This document shows positions 1 through 10,331 of a stretch of DNA of 64,000 nt, in pieces. A program made the position numbers and the translations under genes. Positions within the stretch are counted from its first letter, which is position 1. Every line of letters starts with the position of its first letter. The stretch comes from SAR86 cluster bacterium AG-447-A08 (GTDB lineage Bacteria > Pseudomonadota > Gammaproteobacteria > Magnimaribacterales > Magnimaribacteraceae), in assembly GCA_003212335.1 (NCBI GenBank), contig QCQA01000001.1, forward strand, positions 124,001 to 188,000, given 5' to 3'. The notes under the pieces are model-generated. The model made no database searches, was not told the origin of the DNA, and worked only from the letters and a program-made list of their open reading frames with translations.

Positions 1-4
1 AGCT

Positions 5-1261
5 ATGACTTTCGCTCTAGTTGACTGTAATAGCTTTTATGCATCCTGCGAAAGGATATTTAGACCAGATATAAAAAAACGACCTGTGGTGGTTTTATCA
101 AATAATGATGGTTGTGTAGTTGCTTTATCTAAAGAAGCAAAGCAACTAGGAATAAAGATGTGTGAACCTTGGTTCAAAATAGAAAAGTCCTTCTTAAAGA
201 AAGGAGGAGTAGCTTTCTCTTCAAATTATGAACTGTATGCAGATGTATCATCAAGGGTAATGCAAACCTTAGAATATCTAGCCCCAGAGGTAGAGGTTTA
301 CAGCATAGATGAAGCATTTTTAGATATTACAGGGTTAAGAGACTATGAAGAATTTGGTTATCAATGCAAGGAAACGATAGATCGCTGGGTGGGGATACCT
401 GTTTGTGTTGGTATAGGCCCTACAAAGACTTTAGCAAAAGTAGCAAACTATGGTGCTAAACACTATCCTGCAACTAAAGGTGTAGTGGATCTAACAGGTG
501 AGGATAGACGAAAAAAATTAATGGCTCTAATGCCGGTTAGAGAAGTATGGGGAGTTGGCAGTAGAATCAATAAAAAGCTAAACAACCTTGGAATAAAAAC
601 TGCCTTAGATCTAGCAGAGGTAGATACAAAATTAATAAAAAGAAAATTTAGTAGCGTCCTCGAGAGGACTGTAATGGAGTTAAAAGGATATCCATGCATA
701 GGCTTAGAGCAGCAGCCAAAGACAAAAAAACAAATAGTAGTGAGCAGAACTTTCAGTAAGAAGGTTAATGATCTTGATTCTATTAATGAAGCTGTCAGTG
801 ATTATGCATCTCGTGCATGTGAAAAGTTAAGAAGAGAAGATCAGTATTGCAAAATGGTCTCTGTTTTCATGAGAACTAACTACTTTCGAAAACAAGATCA
901 GCAATACCATGGATTCAGAAGTTATAAGTTATTTTCTCCAACAAATGATACTAGGGATATTTTGAATGCTACAAGACAGCTAACAAAACAAATCTTCAAA
1001 ACTGATATTAATTTTAATAAGGCAGGTGTAATGCTAAGCGATTTTTATGATGAAGACGTATATCAAGGTGATCTATTTAGAACAAGAGAAGAAAGAGTCA
1101 ATAGCAAAGAATTAATGAAAACAATTGATAAAATAAATTCTTCTGGAGTTGGAAAGATAACATTTGCTTCTCAAGGAATCACAAAATCATGGTCTATGAG
1201 AAGATTATTAAAATCACCTCGATATCTTACAAGTTGGGAAGAGATGCCAATCGTGAGGTAG
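5..1261 (+). CDS. umuC: UmuC, catalytic subunit of DNA polymerase V
   Basis: Y-family translesion polymerase, which copies past damaged bases as part of the SOS response. The 418-residue length is close to E. coli UmuC (422). The catalytic acidic residues are in place: D7 in the opening VDCNSFYASCER motif and D102-E103 in SIDEAFLD. A probable beta-clamp-binding motif, QGDLF, sits at residues 354-358, and the C-terminal tail (SPRYLTSWEEMPIVR) is the typical UmuC ending. The ATG is only four bases from the window edge, so any umuD partner and its SOS box would lie just outside. The stop codon is two bases from the convergent miaE-like stop. Identification is secure; regulation by LexA is inferred from the family. 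Confidence 0.95.
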   Translation: MTFALVDCNSFYASCERIFRPDIKKRPVVVLSNNDGCVVALSKEAKQLGIKMCEPWFKIEKSFLKKGGVAFSSNYELYADVSSRVMQTLEYLAPEVEVYSIDEAFLDITGLRDYEEFGYQCKETIDRWVGIPVCVGIGPTKTLAKVANYGAKHYPATKGVVDLTGEDRRKKLMALMPVREVWGVGSRINKKLNNLGIKTALDLAEVDTKLIKRKFSSVLERTVMELKGYPCIGLEQQPKTKKQIVVSRTFSKKVNDLDSINEAVSDYASRACEKLRREDQYCKMVSVFMRTNYFRKQDQQYHGFRSYKLFSPTNDTRDILNATRQLTKQIFKTDINFNKAGVMLSDFYDEDVYQGDLFRTREERVNSKELMKTIDKINSSGVGKITFASQGITKSWSMRRLLKSPRYLTSWEEMPIVR

Positions 1262-1263
1262 CA

Positions 1264-1851
1264 TTAAAGGCCGCTATGAAATCTAAAGAGGTTGTCTTTT
1301 TTATTTATAAAGTCAGATTCAATTGCAGATATATGGGAAAGCCTTTGTGACCAATCCTCATTATAGGTAGTAGTATAGAGATCTAAGTAAAGATCACAGT
1401 GACGAGCTTCAGCCTCATATAACTTGGAGTAAAAATTCTTAAGCATGGGGGGCAGATGAGGAATTAAGGCATGAAACCTTTCACAAGAGCGAGCTTCTAT
1501 CAATGAGCAAACAATAAATGTGTCCTTCAATCTCTCCGGTTCTTTGGAAGAGCAAGAATCATATAAAGTTTTAGCGTATTTACCTGACTTCAAATTCTTA
1601 TACTTGAATCCAAGCTTATTCATAATCCTAAGCACTTGCTCGAAGTGTAGTAACTCTTCTCTAGCAAGGGGTGAGAGGGACTTTGCTAAATTAAAATGTG
1701 GATACTTATGTATTAAAGAAATAGCTGTTGTAGCAGCCTTTTTTTCACAATGTGCATGGTCTATTAAAAGAATTTCTAAAGAATCTAAAGCTTTTTCTAT
1801 CCAAGCTTTAGGGGTAGGAGAGCTAAGAATAGTTTCCCAAGTATTAGACAT
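1264..1851 (-). CDS. miaE: tRNA-(ms2io6A37)-hydroxylase, MiaE-type
   Basis: Non-haem di-iron monooxygenase that hydroxylates the isopentenyl group of 2-methylthio-isopentenyl-adenosine 37 in tRNA. The 195-residue protein shows the carboxylate/histidine iron-binding pattern of the family: DHAHCEKKAA (residues 31-40), EELLHFEQV (about 65-73), IEARSCERF (about 118-126) and EARHCDLY (about 147-154). It is the second gene of a two-gene operon, its start overlapping the end of the DUF1289 gene by eight bases, and it ends two bases from umuC. MiaA and MiaB, which make its substrate, are not in the window. Confidence 0.9.
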   Translation of the reverse strand: MSNTWETILSSPTPKAWIEKALDSLEILLIDHAHCEKKAATTAISLIHKYPHFNLAKSLSPLAREELLHFEQVLRIMNKLGFKYKNLKSGKYAKTLYDSCSSKEPERLKDTFIVCSLIEARSCERFHALIPHLPPMLKNFYSKLYEAEARHCDLYLDLYTTTYNEDWSQRLSHISAIESDFINKKDNLFRFHSGL

Positions 1852-2299
1852 TAAAGTACTTCTCGGTGTTGAAGTATCTCTGGTAATGGGCTTCAGATAA
1901 TTTGAAAAGCTCCTCTTCCATAACTTTTTTCAGTTCAGAAAGATTTGATACTGAATCATCTTTTAACTCAAAACCAAAATCACTAGTGTTAACGATAGAT
2001 TGGCTACCTGAGCGAAGAAGATCAAATATCCAACATAGTGGATCATTATCCTCATCAAATTTTATCTTGTATTCGAGTAATTGAGACTGAAGTAGACCTT
2101 GATCAATGATACGAATCTTAGATTTCATAATTTGAACTTTTAATAATTCAAGCCTATTAAGTACAGATCTTTTTGCTGCATCATCATAACCATTCCACTG
2201 TATTATTTCATGCTGAAACCTTTTACAGCCTCTACAAACCTCATCTCCAAAGACTGTAGAGCAGACGCCTATGCATGGAGTTTTTACTGTCTTACTCAT
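1844..2299 (-). CDS. DUF1289-domain protein
   Basis: A 151-residue protein of unknown function. The N-terminal 40 residues form a DUF1289 domain with the four-cysteine pattern PCIGVC...VCRGCKR, probably a small metal-binding module. The remaining ~110 residues are hydrophilic, predicted mostly helical, and I do not recognise them; DUF1289 proteins are often much shorter, so the tail is an extension. It precedes and overlaps miaE, which suggests co-expression and possibly a role near tRNA modification, but that is inference. The likely promoter is in the 96-base gap shared with divergent acnB. Confidence 0.8.
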   Translation of the reverse strand: MSKTVKTPCIGVCSTVFGDEVCRGCKRFQHEIIQWNGYDDAAKRSVLNRLELLKVQIMKSKIRIIDQGLLQSQLLEYKIKFDEDNDPLCWIFDLLRSGSQSIVNTSDFGFELKDDSVSNLSELKKVMEEELFKLSEAHYQRYFNTEKYFNV

Positions 2300-2395
2300 C
2301 GAGTATCATGATATATCTATGTAACTTCAAAGCAACTTTAAATTGAAGATTATGATAATATGCCGCACCAAATATAAACTTCAACTTAAATTACC

Positions 2396-4975
2396 ATGCT
2401 AAAAAATTACAAGGAACATGTAGAAGAAAGATTGAGTCAAGGCATCCCTCCCCTACCCTTGAATGCCGAACAGGTTTCTGAGCTCGTAGAGCTTTTAAAA
2501 TCTCCTCCAAGTGGTGAAGAAGAATACATATTAGACCTCATTACAAATAGAACTCCTGCTGGAGTTGACCCTGCAGCTTACGTGAAAGCTGCCTTCTTAA
2601 CAGCAATTGCTAAAGGAGAGGCTAACTCACCACTCATTGATAAAAAACATGCTACCGAGCTATTAGGAACAATGTTGGGTGGCTATAATGTGGAATCACT
2701 AATAGGCTTATTAGAAGATGAAGAAGTAGGTTCTTTAGCAGCCGAGGGCTTAAGCAAAACTCTTTTAATGTTTAATGCAAAGCACGATGTAATTGAATTA
2801 GCCAAGAAAAATAAAAATGCTCAAAGAGTCGTTGATTCTTGGTCTAATGGTGAATGGTTTACAAATAAACCAAAACTTCCAGAAGTAATTAAAGCAATAG
2901 TCTTTCGTGTTGAAGGAGAAATTAATACTGATGACTTGTCTCCTGCTCCAGATGCACCCTCTAGACCTGATATCCCACTTCATGCTCTTGCAATGTTAAA
3001 GAAGACCATGGATGATCCAATAGGAACTATTGAAAAGTTAAAAGAATCAGGCCTTCCGGTAGTTTTTGTCGGCGATGTGGTAGGAACAGGCTCTTCAAGA
3101 AAATCAGCTACAAATTCACTTTTATGGCATATAGGAGAGGATATCCCCTTCATACCAAATAAAAAGCAAGCAGGTATATGTATAGGCGGCAAAATAGCTC
3201 CTATTTTCTTCAATACTCTAGAGGATTCTGGAGCTCTAGCTTTTGAGTGTGATGTTAGCAAAATAAATTTAGGGGATGTAATAGAAATTTATCCATATGA
3301 GCAGAAAGTTGTTAACTTCGATACAAAAGAGGTTTTATGTAACTACGAATATAAATCTAATACATTATTAGATGGAGTGAGGGCTGGCGGTAGAATACCT
3401 CTCATTATTGGTAGAAGCCTCACAGATGAGACAAGAGAAATTCTTAAGTTAGACTCTTCAGAAGTCTTTGTTCGTCCTGAGGAAGCAGAAAAAAGTGAAA
3501 AAGGTTTTACACTTGCACAAAAGATGGTCGGAAAAGCCTGCGGAGTTGAAGGAATAAGGCCTGGCATATACTGTGAACCAAGAATGTCGACCGTTGGTAG
3601 TCAAGATACCACAGGCCCCATGACAAGAGATGAATTGAAAGAGTTAGCTTGTTTAGGCTTTAACTCAGATTTGGTGATGCAATCTTTCTGTCACACCGCC
3701 GCTTATCCACTACCTAAAGACATAGAAATGCAACATACTCTTCCAGAGTTCATCCAAACTAGAGGCGGGGTAGCTCTAAGGCCTGGAGACGGCATTATTC
3801 ATTCTTGGTTAAACAGAATGTTGCTTCCAGATATGGTGGGCACAGGGGGAGACTCTCATACCCGTTTTCCATTAGGAATAAGTTTTCCAGCCGGATCTGG
3901 TTTAGTTGCTTTTGGAGCAGCTTTGGGAGTTATGCCCCTGGATATGCCTGAATCTGTTTTGGTTAGATTTAAAGGGGAAATACAACCAGGAATTACATTA
4001 AGAGATTTAGTAAATGCCATCCCTTATGCTGCCCTGCAATCAGGTCAACTGACACTACCTAAAGAGGGTAAGGTAAATATATTTTCTGGCAGATGTTTAG
4101 AAATAGAAGGTTTACCCGATTTAAAAGTTGAACAAGCCTTTGAATTGTCTGACGCTTCTGCTGAAAGATCAGCTTCAGGATGCACTATAAAACTCAATGA
4201 GGAACCAATTAGAGAATACTTAGAATCTAACATTACTCTTTTAAGATGGCTTATTTCAGAAGGTTATGAAGATAAAAAGACATTGGAGAGAAGAGCGCAA
4301 GCCATGGAAGCTTGGCTAGAGAATCCTGTACTTATGGAAGCTGATAATGATGCTGAGTATGCTGCTGTTATTGAAATAGATCTCAATGAAATAAAAGAAC
4401 CTCTTTTAGCATGTCCAAATGACCCAGATGATATAAAAACTTTATCTGAAGTTGCTAATACTCATATTGATGAAGTCTTCATTGGGTCTTGTATGACAAA
4501 TATAGGTCACTTCAGAGCTGCAGGTAAATTATTGGAAAATACATCAGAGCTACCCTCAAAACTATGGGTCTCACCTCCAACAAAAATGGACAAACATCAA
4601 CTTACTCAAGAAGGATATTATGAAATATTTGAAAACGCTGGCGTGCAATTAGAAATGCCAGGTTGTTCTCTATGTATGGGGAATCAGGCTAGAGTAGAAG
4701 CAGAAGCAACTGTGGTATCTACTTCAACTCGCAACTTTCCTAATAGATTGGGAGATGGTGCAAATGTATTCCTAGCCTCAGCAGAGGTTGCGGCGATATC
4801 TGCCACACTGGGACACATACCTACTGCAGAAGAATACTCAAATTATATGTCAGAAATAAATTCGATGGGTGCCGATGTCTATAGATACCTTAATTTTCAT
4901 GAGATAGCATCCTATAAAGAGGCTGCTAATGCAGCAATTTTGCCATCTATTACTATAGAGGAAGTAAAGAGTTAG
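2396..4975 (+). CDS. acnB: Aconitate hydratase B / 2-methylisocitrate dehydratase
   Basis: Cytoplasmic [4Fe-4S] enzyme interconverting citrate and isocitrate in the TCA cycle; AcnB also hydrates 2-methyl-cis-aconitate in the methylcitrate cycle. The 859-residue length matches E. coli AcnB (865), with the N-terminal HEAT-like domain and swivel domain placed first, as in the B family. The cluster ligands are C699 (IGSCMTN) and C757/C760 (PGCSLCMG). It is transcribed alone, divergent from the DUF1289-miaE pair, and its stop codon overlaps that of convergent purF by four bases. Since prpBCD lie 17 kb away with no acnD/prpF visible, AcnB plausibly serves both cycles. Confidence 0.97.
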   Translation: MLKNYKEHVEERLSQGIPPLPLNAEQVSELVELLKSPPSGEEEYILDLITNRTPAGVDPAAYVKAAFLTAIAKGEANSPLIDKKHATELLGTMLGGYNVESLIGLLEDEEVGSLAAEGLSKTLLMFNAKHDVIELAKKNKNAQRVVDSWSNGEWFTNKPKLPEVIKAIVFRVEGEINTDDLSPAPDAPSRPDIPLHALAMLKKTMDDPIGTIEKLKESGLPVVFVGDVVGTGSSRKSATNSLLWHIGEDIPFIPNKKQAGICIGGKIAPIFFNTLEDSGALAFECDVSKINLGDVIEIYPYEQKVVNFDTKEVLCNYEYKSNTLLDGVRAGGRIPLIIGRSLTDETREILKLDSSEVFVRPEEAEKSEKGFTLAQKMVGKACGVEGIRPGIYCEPRMSTVGSQDTTGPMTRDELKELACLGFNSDLVMQSFCHTAAYPLPKDIEMQHTLPEFIQTRGGVALRPGDGIIHSWLNRMLLPDMVGTGGDSHTRFPLGISFPAGSGLVAFGAALGVMPLDMPESVLVRFKGEIQPGITLRDLVNAIPYAALQSGQLTLPKEGKVNIFSGRCLEIEGLPDLKVEQAFELSDASAERSASGCTIKLNEEPIREYLESNITLLRWLISEGYEDKKTLERRAQAMEAWLENPVLMEADNDAEYAAVIEIDLNEIKEPLLACPNDPDDIKTLSEVANTHIDEVFIGSCMTNIGHFRAAGKLLENTSELPSKLWVSPPTKMDKHQLTQEGYYEIFENAGVQLEMPGCSLCMGNQARVEAEATVVSTSTRNFPNRLGDGANVFLASAEVAAISATLGHIPTAEEYSNYMSEINSMGADVYRYLNFHEIASYKEAANAAILPSITIEEVKS

Positions 4976-6453
4976 TTGATTTGTCTTGAGATTTTGGATT
5001 TATCATTACGCACATCTTCCAAATTCTTCAAATATTTGTCGTCAATATCGTCAGTGACATACTTGCCATTAAATATCGAACATTCGAATTGCTTAATGTC
5101 CTCATTACCCTTTTGGGCAGCCATGATGAGATCTTCTAAATTTTGATAAATTAGCCAATCGGCTTTTATAAACTCTTCTATCTCTTCTTCTGATCTTTTG
5201 TGCGCGACTAACTCTGTGGTAGCTGCCATATCTATACCGTAAACATTTTGATATCTAATTGGTGGAGCAGCTGAAGCAAAATAAACCTTCTTAGCTCCAG
5301 AAGATCTGGCCATTTCAATTATCTGCCTACTGGTCGTTCCTCGAACAATTGAATCGTCAACCAATAAAACAACCTTATCTTGAAATTCAAGATCTATAGG
5401 ATTTAATTTTTGCTTAACTGACTTTTCGCGCTTTTCTTGAAAAGGCATGATAAAGGTCCTACCAATATACCTGTTCTTAACAAAACCTTCTCGATACTTA
5501 ACACCTAAAGTTGTAGCAAGTTGTAGTGCTGAAGTTGTGCTGCTATCAGGAATTGGTATCACAACATCAATATCATGTTCAGGCCTTTGATCCATTATCT
5601 TATTGGCTAGATATTCTCCCATTCTTAATCTAGATTTATGAACGGAAATCTTGTCTATCTTTGCATCAGGCCTTGCAAGATATACATACTCGAAAATACA
5701 AGGGGTAGGAATAGGGTTATTTATACAGGATTCGCTTTCTATTTCTCCCTCTGCACTAATAAATACAGCAGAACCTGCAGGAATATCATCAATAATCTCG
5801 TAGCCCAAAGAATCTAAAACGGTGCTCTCAGATGCAATCATGTAATCCTTGCCAATTAAGTCATTCTCTTTTGAACCAACAATTAGAGGTCTTATGCCAA
5901 ATGGATCCCTAAATCCTACAATACCGATACCATTGATCATAATTACGACTGAATAAGCGCCTCTTACTCTTTTATGCAATGATCTGACTGCAGCAAATAT
6001 CTCTTTTGATCTGGGTTTTACTGAACCTTGTTTCTGTAATTCATGAGCAAATACATTTAATAAAACTTCACTATCAGAATCAGTATTTAAATGTCTTAGG
6101 TCTTTGTTAACTAAAGTTTCTCTCAATTCCTCAATATTTGTAAGGTTACCATTATGAGAAATACTGATCCCAAAGGGAGAGTTAACGTACATTGGCTGCG
6201 CAAGCTCTCTATCTTCACTACCTGCGGTTGGATATCTGACATGGCCTATACCCATCTGCCCTCTTAGGGTCAGTATGTGTTGGTTTCTAATGACATCTCG
6301 AACTAGACCAAGTTGTTTACGAATAAAGAATCTATTATTAGTTGATGTGGCTATACCAGCTGCATCCTGTCCTCTATGTTGCAGTATGGTTAATGCATCA
6401 TAAATAAGAGGAGAAACCTCTGTTTGACTTACTATTCCAACTACGCCGCACAT
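4972..6453 (-). CDS. purF: Amidophosphoribosyltransferase
   Basis: First committed step of purine synthesis: PRPP plus glutamine gives 5-phosphoribosylamine. The 493-residue protein starts MCGVVGIV, so C2 becomes the N-terminal nucleophile of the Ntn glutaminase domain. The C-terminal half is the phosphoribosyltransferase, with the PRPP loop [14 protein letters not shown]. There is no propeptide, as in E. coli PurF. It lies downstream of cvpA (15-base gap), as in many gammaproteobacteria, and closes the long biosynthetic run on this strand. Confidence 0.97.
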   Translation of the reverse strand: MCGVVGIVSQTEVSPLIYDALTILQHRGQDAAGIATSTNNRFFIRKQLGLVRDVIRNQHILTLRGQMGIGHVRYPTAGSEDRELAQPMYVNSPFGISISHNGNLTNIEELRETLVNKDLRHLNTDSDSEVLLNVFAHELQKQGSVKPRSKEIFAAVRSLHKRVRGAYSVVIMINGIGIVGFRDPFGIRPLIVGSKENDLIGKDYMIASESTVLDSLGYEIIDDIPAGSAVFISAEGEIESESCINNPIPTPCIFEYVYLARPDAKIDKISVHKSRLRMGEYLANKIMDQRPEHDIDVVIPIPDSSTTSALQLATTLGVKYREGFVKNRYIGRTFIMPFQEKREKSVKQKLNPIDLEFQDKVVLLVDDSIVRGTTSRQIIEMARSSGAKKVYFASAAPPIRYQNVYGIDMAATTELVAHKRSEEEIEEFIKADWLIYQNLEDLIMAAQKGNEDIKQFECSIFNGKYVTDDIDDKYLKNLEDVRNDKSKISRQIN

Positions 6454-6468
6454 GCTTTCTATTCTATA

Positions 6469-6996
6469 TCAAAGTGTGTTTTTAGAATTATCTTTCTGAA
6501 GAATAGTATCAGCTTTATTAATCCATTCATCAAAAACTGGTTTCGAATATTCATAAAACTTTATTGAATATATTCTTGTATAAGAATCTATCCACCATTT
6601 ATTTGTATCTAAATAAGTCAGATTAAAGATAAAGATACTACTCAATACAGCAACAGTTTTTAAAGCCCCAAAGAACATACCCAAAAACTTGTCTAAGCCC
6701 TTTAAGCCTATGGCATTCAAAAATTTGGAAACTATAGATCCGATTATCTTAAGCGTTATAAAAGAGATCAGAAAAAGTAAGATAAAACTAATAATATTTT
6801 TTATTGAATCAGTTTCAATGAATTCTTGTACATATGGGAAAAGAAGTGGTCCGTATAACCAAGATAAAGCCAAAGAGACAATCCAAGCAGCAGCTGAGAA
6901 TAATTCTTTTATAAAACCATTAAAAAAACCTGTTATGCCAAAAACTGCAATTAAAGTAATTGTTATCCAGTCTATTAATGCCAACTCTTCAATCAT
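6469..6996 (-). CDS. cvpA: CvpA family inner-membrane protein
   Basis: A 175-residue inner-membrane protein with four predicted hydrophobic segments (about residues 8-28, 30-50, 65-88 and 105-128). It carries the CvpA signature around GFFNGFIKELFSAAAW near the N-terminus and the glycine-rich stretch LGMFFGALKT. CvpA is named for colicin V production; its cellular role relates to envelope homeostasis and is not settled. Its position between the dedD-like gene (eight-base overlap) and purF is the classic gammaproteobacterial order. Confidence 0.9.
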   Translation of the reverse strand: MIEELALIDWITITLIAVFGITGFFNGFIKELFSAAAWIVSLALSWLYGPLLFPYVQEFIETDSIKNIISFILLFLISFITLKIIGSIVSKFLNAIGLKGLDKFLGMFFGALKTVAVLSSIFIFNLTYLDTNKWWIDSYTRIYSIKFYEYSKPVFDEWINKADTILQKDNSKNTL

Positions 6997-7441
6997 ACCT
7001 TACAACTTCTGGATTGAATCTCGGAATATTAGAAATTTCCTTCTGGATTTCTAATGAATCTTCCCTTTTTAGGGTGGGCCCAATAAATAAAGAATAATTG
7101 AGTTTGTCTTCGCCATCATATAGCGAATAAACTTTGTATCCCTTTTTCTTCAGTTCATTCAAATCACTTTCTAATTCGTTCAAATCGTCGTAAGAACCAA
7201 CTTTAACCGTCCAAGCTGAGGAAAAACTCGTTCTAATATCATCTTGCAGAGTATTGATATCGATGTCCGAAGACTCTGCTACAGATACATTATCATCAAG
7301 AGCAATATTGAGATTTATCTCTGGAAGATCATTTGAAAAATTAGTTTGGTTATTTTCCCCAAAACGTACAGGCTCAATTACAAAAGATAAAAAAATGAAA
7401 ATACTGATAAATAGTAATAAAGAATAATTAATTAACTTCAC
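6989..7441 (-). CDS. dedD: SPOR-domain membrane protein (DedD-like)
   Basis: A 150-residue protein with an N-terminal membrane anchor (residues 5-24), an acidic linker, and a C-terminal SPOR domain of about 75 residues beginning at AWTVKVGSYDDLNELE. SPOR domains bind denuded septal peptidoglycan, and DedD is a cell-division protein in this genomic position. The start is GTG and overlaps the folC stop as GTGA, indicating translational coupling. The family call rests on the SPOR pattern plus the folC-dedD-cvpA order. Confidence 0.85.
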   Translation of the reverse strand: MKLINYSLLLFISIFIFLSFVIEPVRFGENNQTNFSNDLPEINLNIALDDNVSVAESSDIDINTLQDDIRTSFSSAWTVKVGSYDDLNELESDLNELKKKGYKVYSLYDGEDKLNYSLFIGPTLKREDSLEIQKEISNIPRFNPEVVRYD

Positions 7442-8673
7442 AGCTGACTTTTTAATTTTTCTAAAGCTTTATAAGCCTCACTAACTGTTATAAAAGAACC
7501 AAAAACAATTTGAGGTGTACCTTCATGGTAACCTCTTTCAACGGCTGAATAAACTGTATTCAGTTTATTGATTTTAGTCTGTGTAAGGCTTTCAGTTAGC
7601 TCCGTCAAAGATTCAGTATCAAATCTATCATCAGAAATAGAGCAAATATTCCACTCATCAATTAAGTGGGATATTTCCTTTATGATTGAGACATTATCTT
7701 TATCATTCATAGAAGAAAATATTGCACTAAATTTTGTATCTTTATAGTTCTTAACAACAAAGGATATAAGGTTTTTTACTGAAGCCGGGTTATGTGAAAC
7801 ATCTAATATAAAATTATCAATCACATCACATCTTCCTTTTAAATTTGTTCTTTCAATAATCGATTTGAAGTCTATATGTTCTTCGCTCAAAAGCTGGAAT
7901 GCAGTAATGGCACTTGCGGCTGATTCTCTATTGAGATTTCCATAAGGTATGCCTTTTATCTCGAAATGTTTATCTAAAAAATTATAGGACCAGCCTGAGT
8001 CGCATTCCTGGATCAGGAAATCATTGTTGAGTTGATAATAGGTGCAAGTTTTTTTAGCTTGTGATGTTACAGATGCAGGCATTATCCCCGAACCCAAAAT
8101 AGCCGACTTTCCTGGTTTAAGGATAGCAGCCTTTTGAAGCCCTATTTCTTCTAGAGAAGAGCCAAGCCATTTCTCATGATCTAGTTCTATATTTGTGATA
8201 ATAGATAAGTCTGCATCAATAAGATTAACAGGGTCATACTTTCCTCCGATACCAATTTCCAGAATAGCTATATCCAGATCTTCTTTCGAAAAAATATCAA
8301 AAGCTGCAAGAGTGGCGAAGTCGAAGTATGTTAGACGTGTTTTATTCTTAATTTTATCAATCTTCTCAAAAGATTTAATAATCTCTTCATCAGAAGATGA
8401 AATATTATTAATCTTAATTCTTTCATTGAATTCAATTAGATGAGGAGAAGTGTAAACTCCTACTTTCTTTCCAGAAGCTATAAAAAAGTTTTTAAGATAT
8501 TCTGCTGTTGTGCCTTTACCGTTGGTTCCTCCAATTAAAACAGTCTTTTTTGCTATAGGTCTTTTGACGATTTCTAAATAAATTCCCTGTAATCTTTCTA
8601 AACCAAAATCACCCTCGTTTGGTCTGTTAGAATTTATATAAGTTAGCCAATCAGATAGAAGATCGGAATTCAT
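7438..8673 (-). CDS. folC: Folylpolyglutamate synthase / dihydrofolate synthase
   Basis: Mur-ligase-family enzyme that joins glutamate to dihydropteroate and extends the polyglutamate tail of folates. In 411 residues it has the P-loop IGGTNGKGTTAEYL (about residues 47-60), the metal-site region LEIGIGGKYDPVN and the C-terminal ligase-domain DVSHNPASV motif. It lies three bases after accD and overlaps the dedD-like start by four bases, as in the conserved accD-folC-dedD-cvpA-purF operon. Confidence 0.95.
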   Translation of the reverse strand: MNSDLLSDWLTYINSNRPNEGDFGLERLQGIYLEIVKRPIAKKTVLIGGTNGKGTTAEYLKNFFIASGKKVGVYTSPHLIEFNERIKINNISSSDEEIIKSFEKIDKIKNKTRLTYFDFATLAAFDIFSKEDLDIAILEIGIGGKYDPVNLIDADLSIITNIELDHEKWLGSSLEEIGLQKAAILKPGKSAILGSGIMPASVTSQAKKTCTYYQLNNDFLIQECDSGWSYNFLDKHFEIKGIPYGNLNRESAASAITAFQLLSEEHIDFKSIIERTNLKGRCDVIDNFILDVSHNPASVKNLISFVVKNYKDTKFSAIFSSMNDKDNVSIIKEISHLIDEWNICSISDDRFDTESLTELTESLTQTKINKLNTVYSAVERGYHEGTPQIVFGSFITVSEAYKALEKLKSQL

Positions 8674-8676
8674 TTT

Positions 8677-9537
8677 TTATTTTTTATTCGAAATCAAACT
8701 CGATATAAGACGATGGATAGTATCCTTAAGATCTTTTCTATGAACAATCATATCAATTGCACCGTGATCTAATAAAAATTCACTTCTTTGAAATCCTTCA
8801 GGAAGCTTTACATTTAATGTTTGCTCAATAACTCTTGGACCCGTAAAACCTACTAATGCTTTGGGTTCAGCTATATTTATATCTCCTAACATCGCTAGAC
8901 TTGCTGATACGCCCCCATAGATAGGATCAATCATTACTGAAATATAAGGGAGCTTTGCTTGTCTCATTTTTTCTATAGCTGCACTCGTTTTGGCCATTTG
9001 ATAAAGAGAAACAAGAGATTCTTGCATTCTGGCACCTCCACTAGTTGAGAAGCAGACCATTGGCAATTGATTTTCGAGGGCATAATTGACTGTATCTACA
9101 AATTTCTGACCTACTACTGAGCCCATAGATCCCCCCATATATCTAAACTCAAAAGCACAAGCAGCTACAGGCATCTTTTTAAGATATCCTTTCATCGCAA
9201 TTAAGGCTTCACTTTCATTGCTACTCTTTTCTGCAGAGTCTATTCTTTCTTTATAAGATTTAGTGTCCTTAAATTTCAACCAATCTTTTGGTGTTTTATC
9301 TTCAGAAATTTCTATGGTTTCGGCAGAATCTAGGAAAATTTCTAGTCTTTTTCTTGCGCCTATCCTTATATGATGGTCACACTTGGGACAAACAAACAAA
9401 TTGGATTCTAGTTCAGGTACATACAAAATATTGTTGCAAGAGTTACAGCTCTGCCATAAACCTTCAGGAATTGTTGACTTCTTAGTGGTTTCTTTTCTTA
9501 TGAAAGAGGGTAATATTTTCTCAAACCAATTAGCCAT
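8677..9537 (-). CDS. accD: Acetyl-CoA carboxylase carboxyltransferase subunit beta
   Basis: Beta half of the carboxyltransferase that makes malonyl-CoA for fatty-acid synthesis; it works with AccA. In 286 residues it has the N-terminal zinc ribbon (C31, C34, C50, C53) followed by the crotonase-fold carboxyltransferase domain, with the glycine-rich [11 protein letters not shown] segment that helps form the oxyanion hole. It sits two bases after trpA in the same transcription unit. Confidence 0.96.
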   Translation of the reverse strand: MANWFEKILPSFIRKETTKKSTIPEGLWQSCNSCNNILYVPELESNLFVCPKCDHHIRIGARKRLEIFLDSAETIEISEDKTPKDWLKFKDTKSYKERIDSAEKSSNESEALIAMKGYLKKMPVAACAFEFRYMGGSMGSVVGQKFVDTVNYALENQLPMVCFSTSGGARMQESLVSLYQMAKTSAAIEKMRQAKLPYISVMIDPIYGGVSASLAMLGDINIAEPKALVGFTGPRVIEQTLNVKLPEGFQRSEFLLDHGAIDMIVHRKDLKDTIHRLISSLISNKK

Positions 9538-9539
9538 TT

Positions 9540-10331
9540 TTACTGTAGTACCTCAGAAAGTTCTTTGGTTTTTGCACTAACTTTCTCAATAATATTGCCA
9601 CCTTCACCTATTAAATCAACAAAAACGCTACCTACAACTATACCATCAGCAACTTCCATTACTGAAGAAGCTGAAGCTGCGTCTTTAATTCCAAACCCTA
9701 TTGCAATAGGTAATTCAGTGTGTTTTCTTAGTTCCCCAACTTTATTCTTTACATCAACTGCATCCATATTTGCCGCTCCAGTTATGCCCTTAACAGATAT
9801 GTAATAAACATAACCAGAGCATTGTGAACAAATCTTTTTGGCTCTTGAAGAACTTGTAGTAGGTGCTATTAGTCTTATTATGTCTATATTGGCCTTTTTA
9901 GCTGCGAGGTTAAAGTCAGAACTTTCCTCAGGAGGCATATCTACTATAAGGATTCCATCTAACTCCGATGAAGAAGCATGTTGCATAAATAGATCTGCAC
10001 CTAGAGATTCGAAAGTATTCATATACCCCATAAAGACAATGGGTGTTAGCTTGTTAGTAAGCCTAAACTCTTTTACTAATTCAAATGCATCATGCAAAGA
10101 AGCTCCTTTGTCTAAAGCTCTTTCATGACCTCTTTGTATTGATACTCCTTCGGCCATCGGGTCAGAAAAAGGTATTCCAAGCTCGATTATATCGGCACCC
10201 TCTTCAACCATGCAGTGCATGATATTAAGGGTTGTTTGTATATCTGGATCTCCAGATACTATGTAAGTAATTAAAGCCTTTCTTTTTTGAGCTTTAATGT
10301 TAGAAAAGACTTCTTTGATCTTGGAACTCAA
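9540..10331 (-). CDS. trpA: Tryptophan synthase alpha subunit
   Basis: Cleaves indole-3-glycerol phosphate to indole, which is passed to TrpB. The 263-residue TIM barrel keeps the first catalytic residue (E50 in [12 protein letters not shown], equal to E. coli E49) and the loop containing GITGAAN. The residue aligned with the second catalytic acid, E. coli D60, is glutamate here (E61, in PMAEG), and the following loop is also atypical. The start is a TTG that overlaps the trpB stop as TTGA; no ATG fits, and the resulting N-terminus aligns with the family. Either the enzyme works with a glutamate or its alpha activity is altered. Confidence 0.93.
   Translation of the reverse strand: MSSKIKEVFSNIKAQKRKALITYIVSGDPDIQTTLNIMHCMVEEGADIIELGIPFSDPMAEGVSIQRGHERALDKGASLHDAFELVKEFRLTNKLTPIVFMGYMNTFESLGADLFMQHASSSELDGILIVDMPPEESSDFNLAAKKANIDIIRLIAPTTSSSRAKKICSQCSGYVYYISVKGITGAANMDAVDVKNKVGELRKHTELPIAIGFGIKDAASASSVMEVADGIVVGSVFVDLIGEGGNIIEKVSAKTKELSEVLQ

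Noticed and set aside
1-1261. umuC as part of a mobile or plasmid-borne SOS module
   Set aside because: No integrase, transposase or inverted repeats nearby, and its base composition resembles the neighbours.
6689-7054. Plus-strand 121-codon reading frame opposite cvpA
   Set aside because: Composition is that of the antisense of a membrane protein; cvpA and the SPOR gene on the other strand are well supported.
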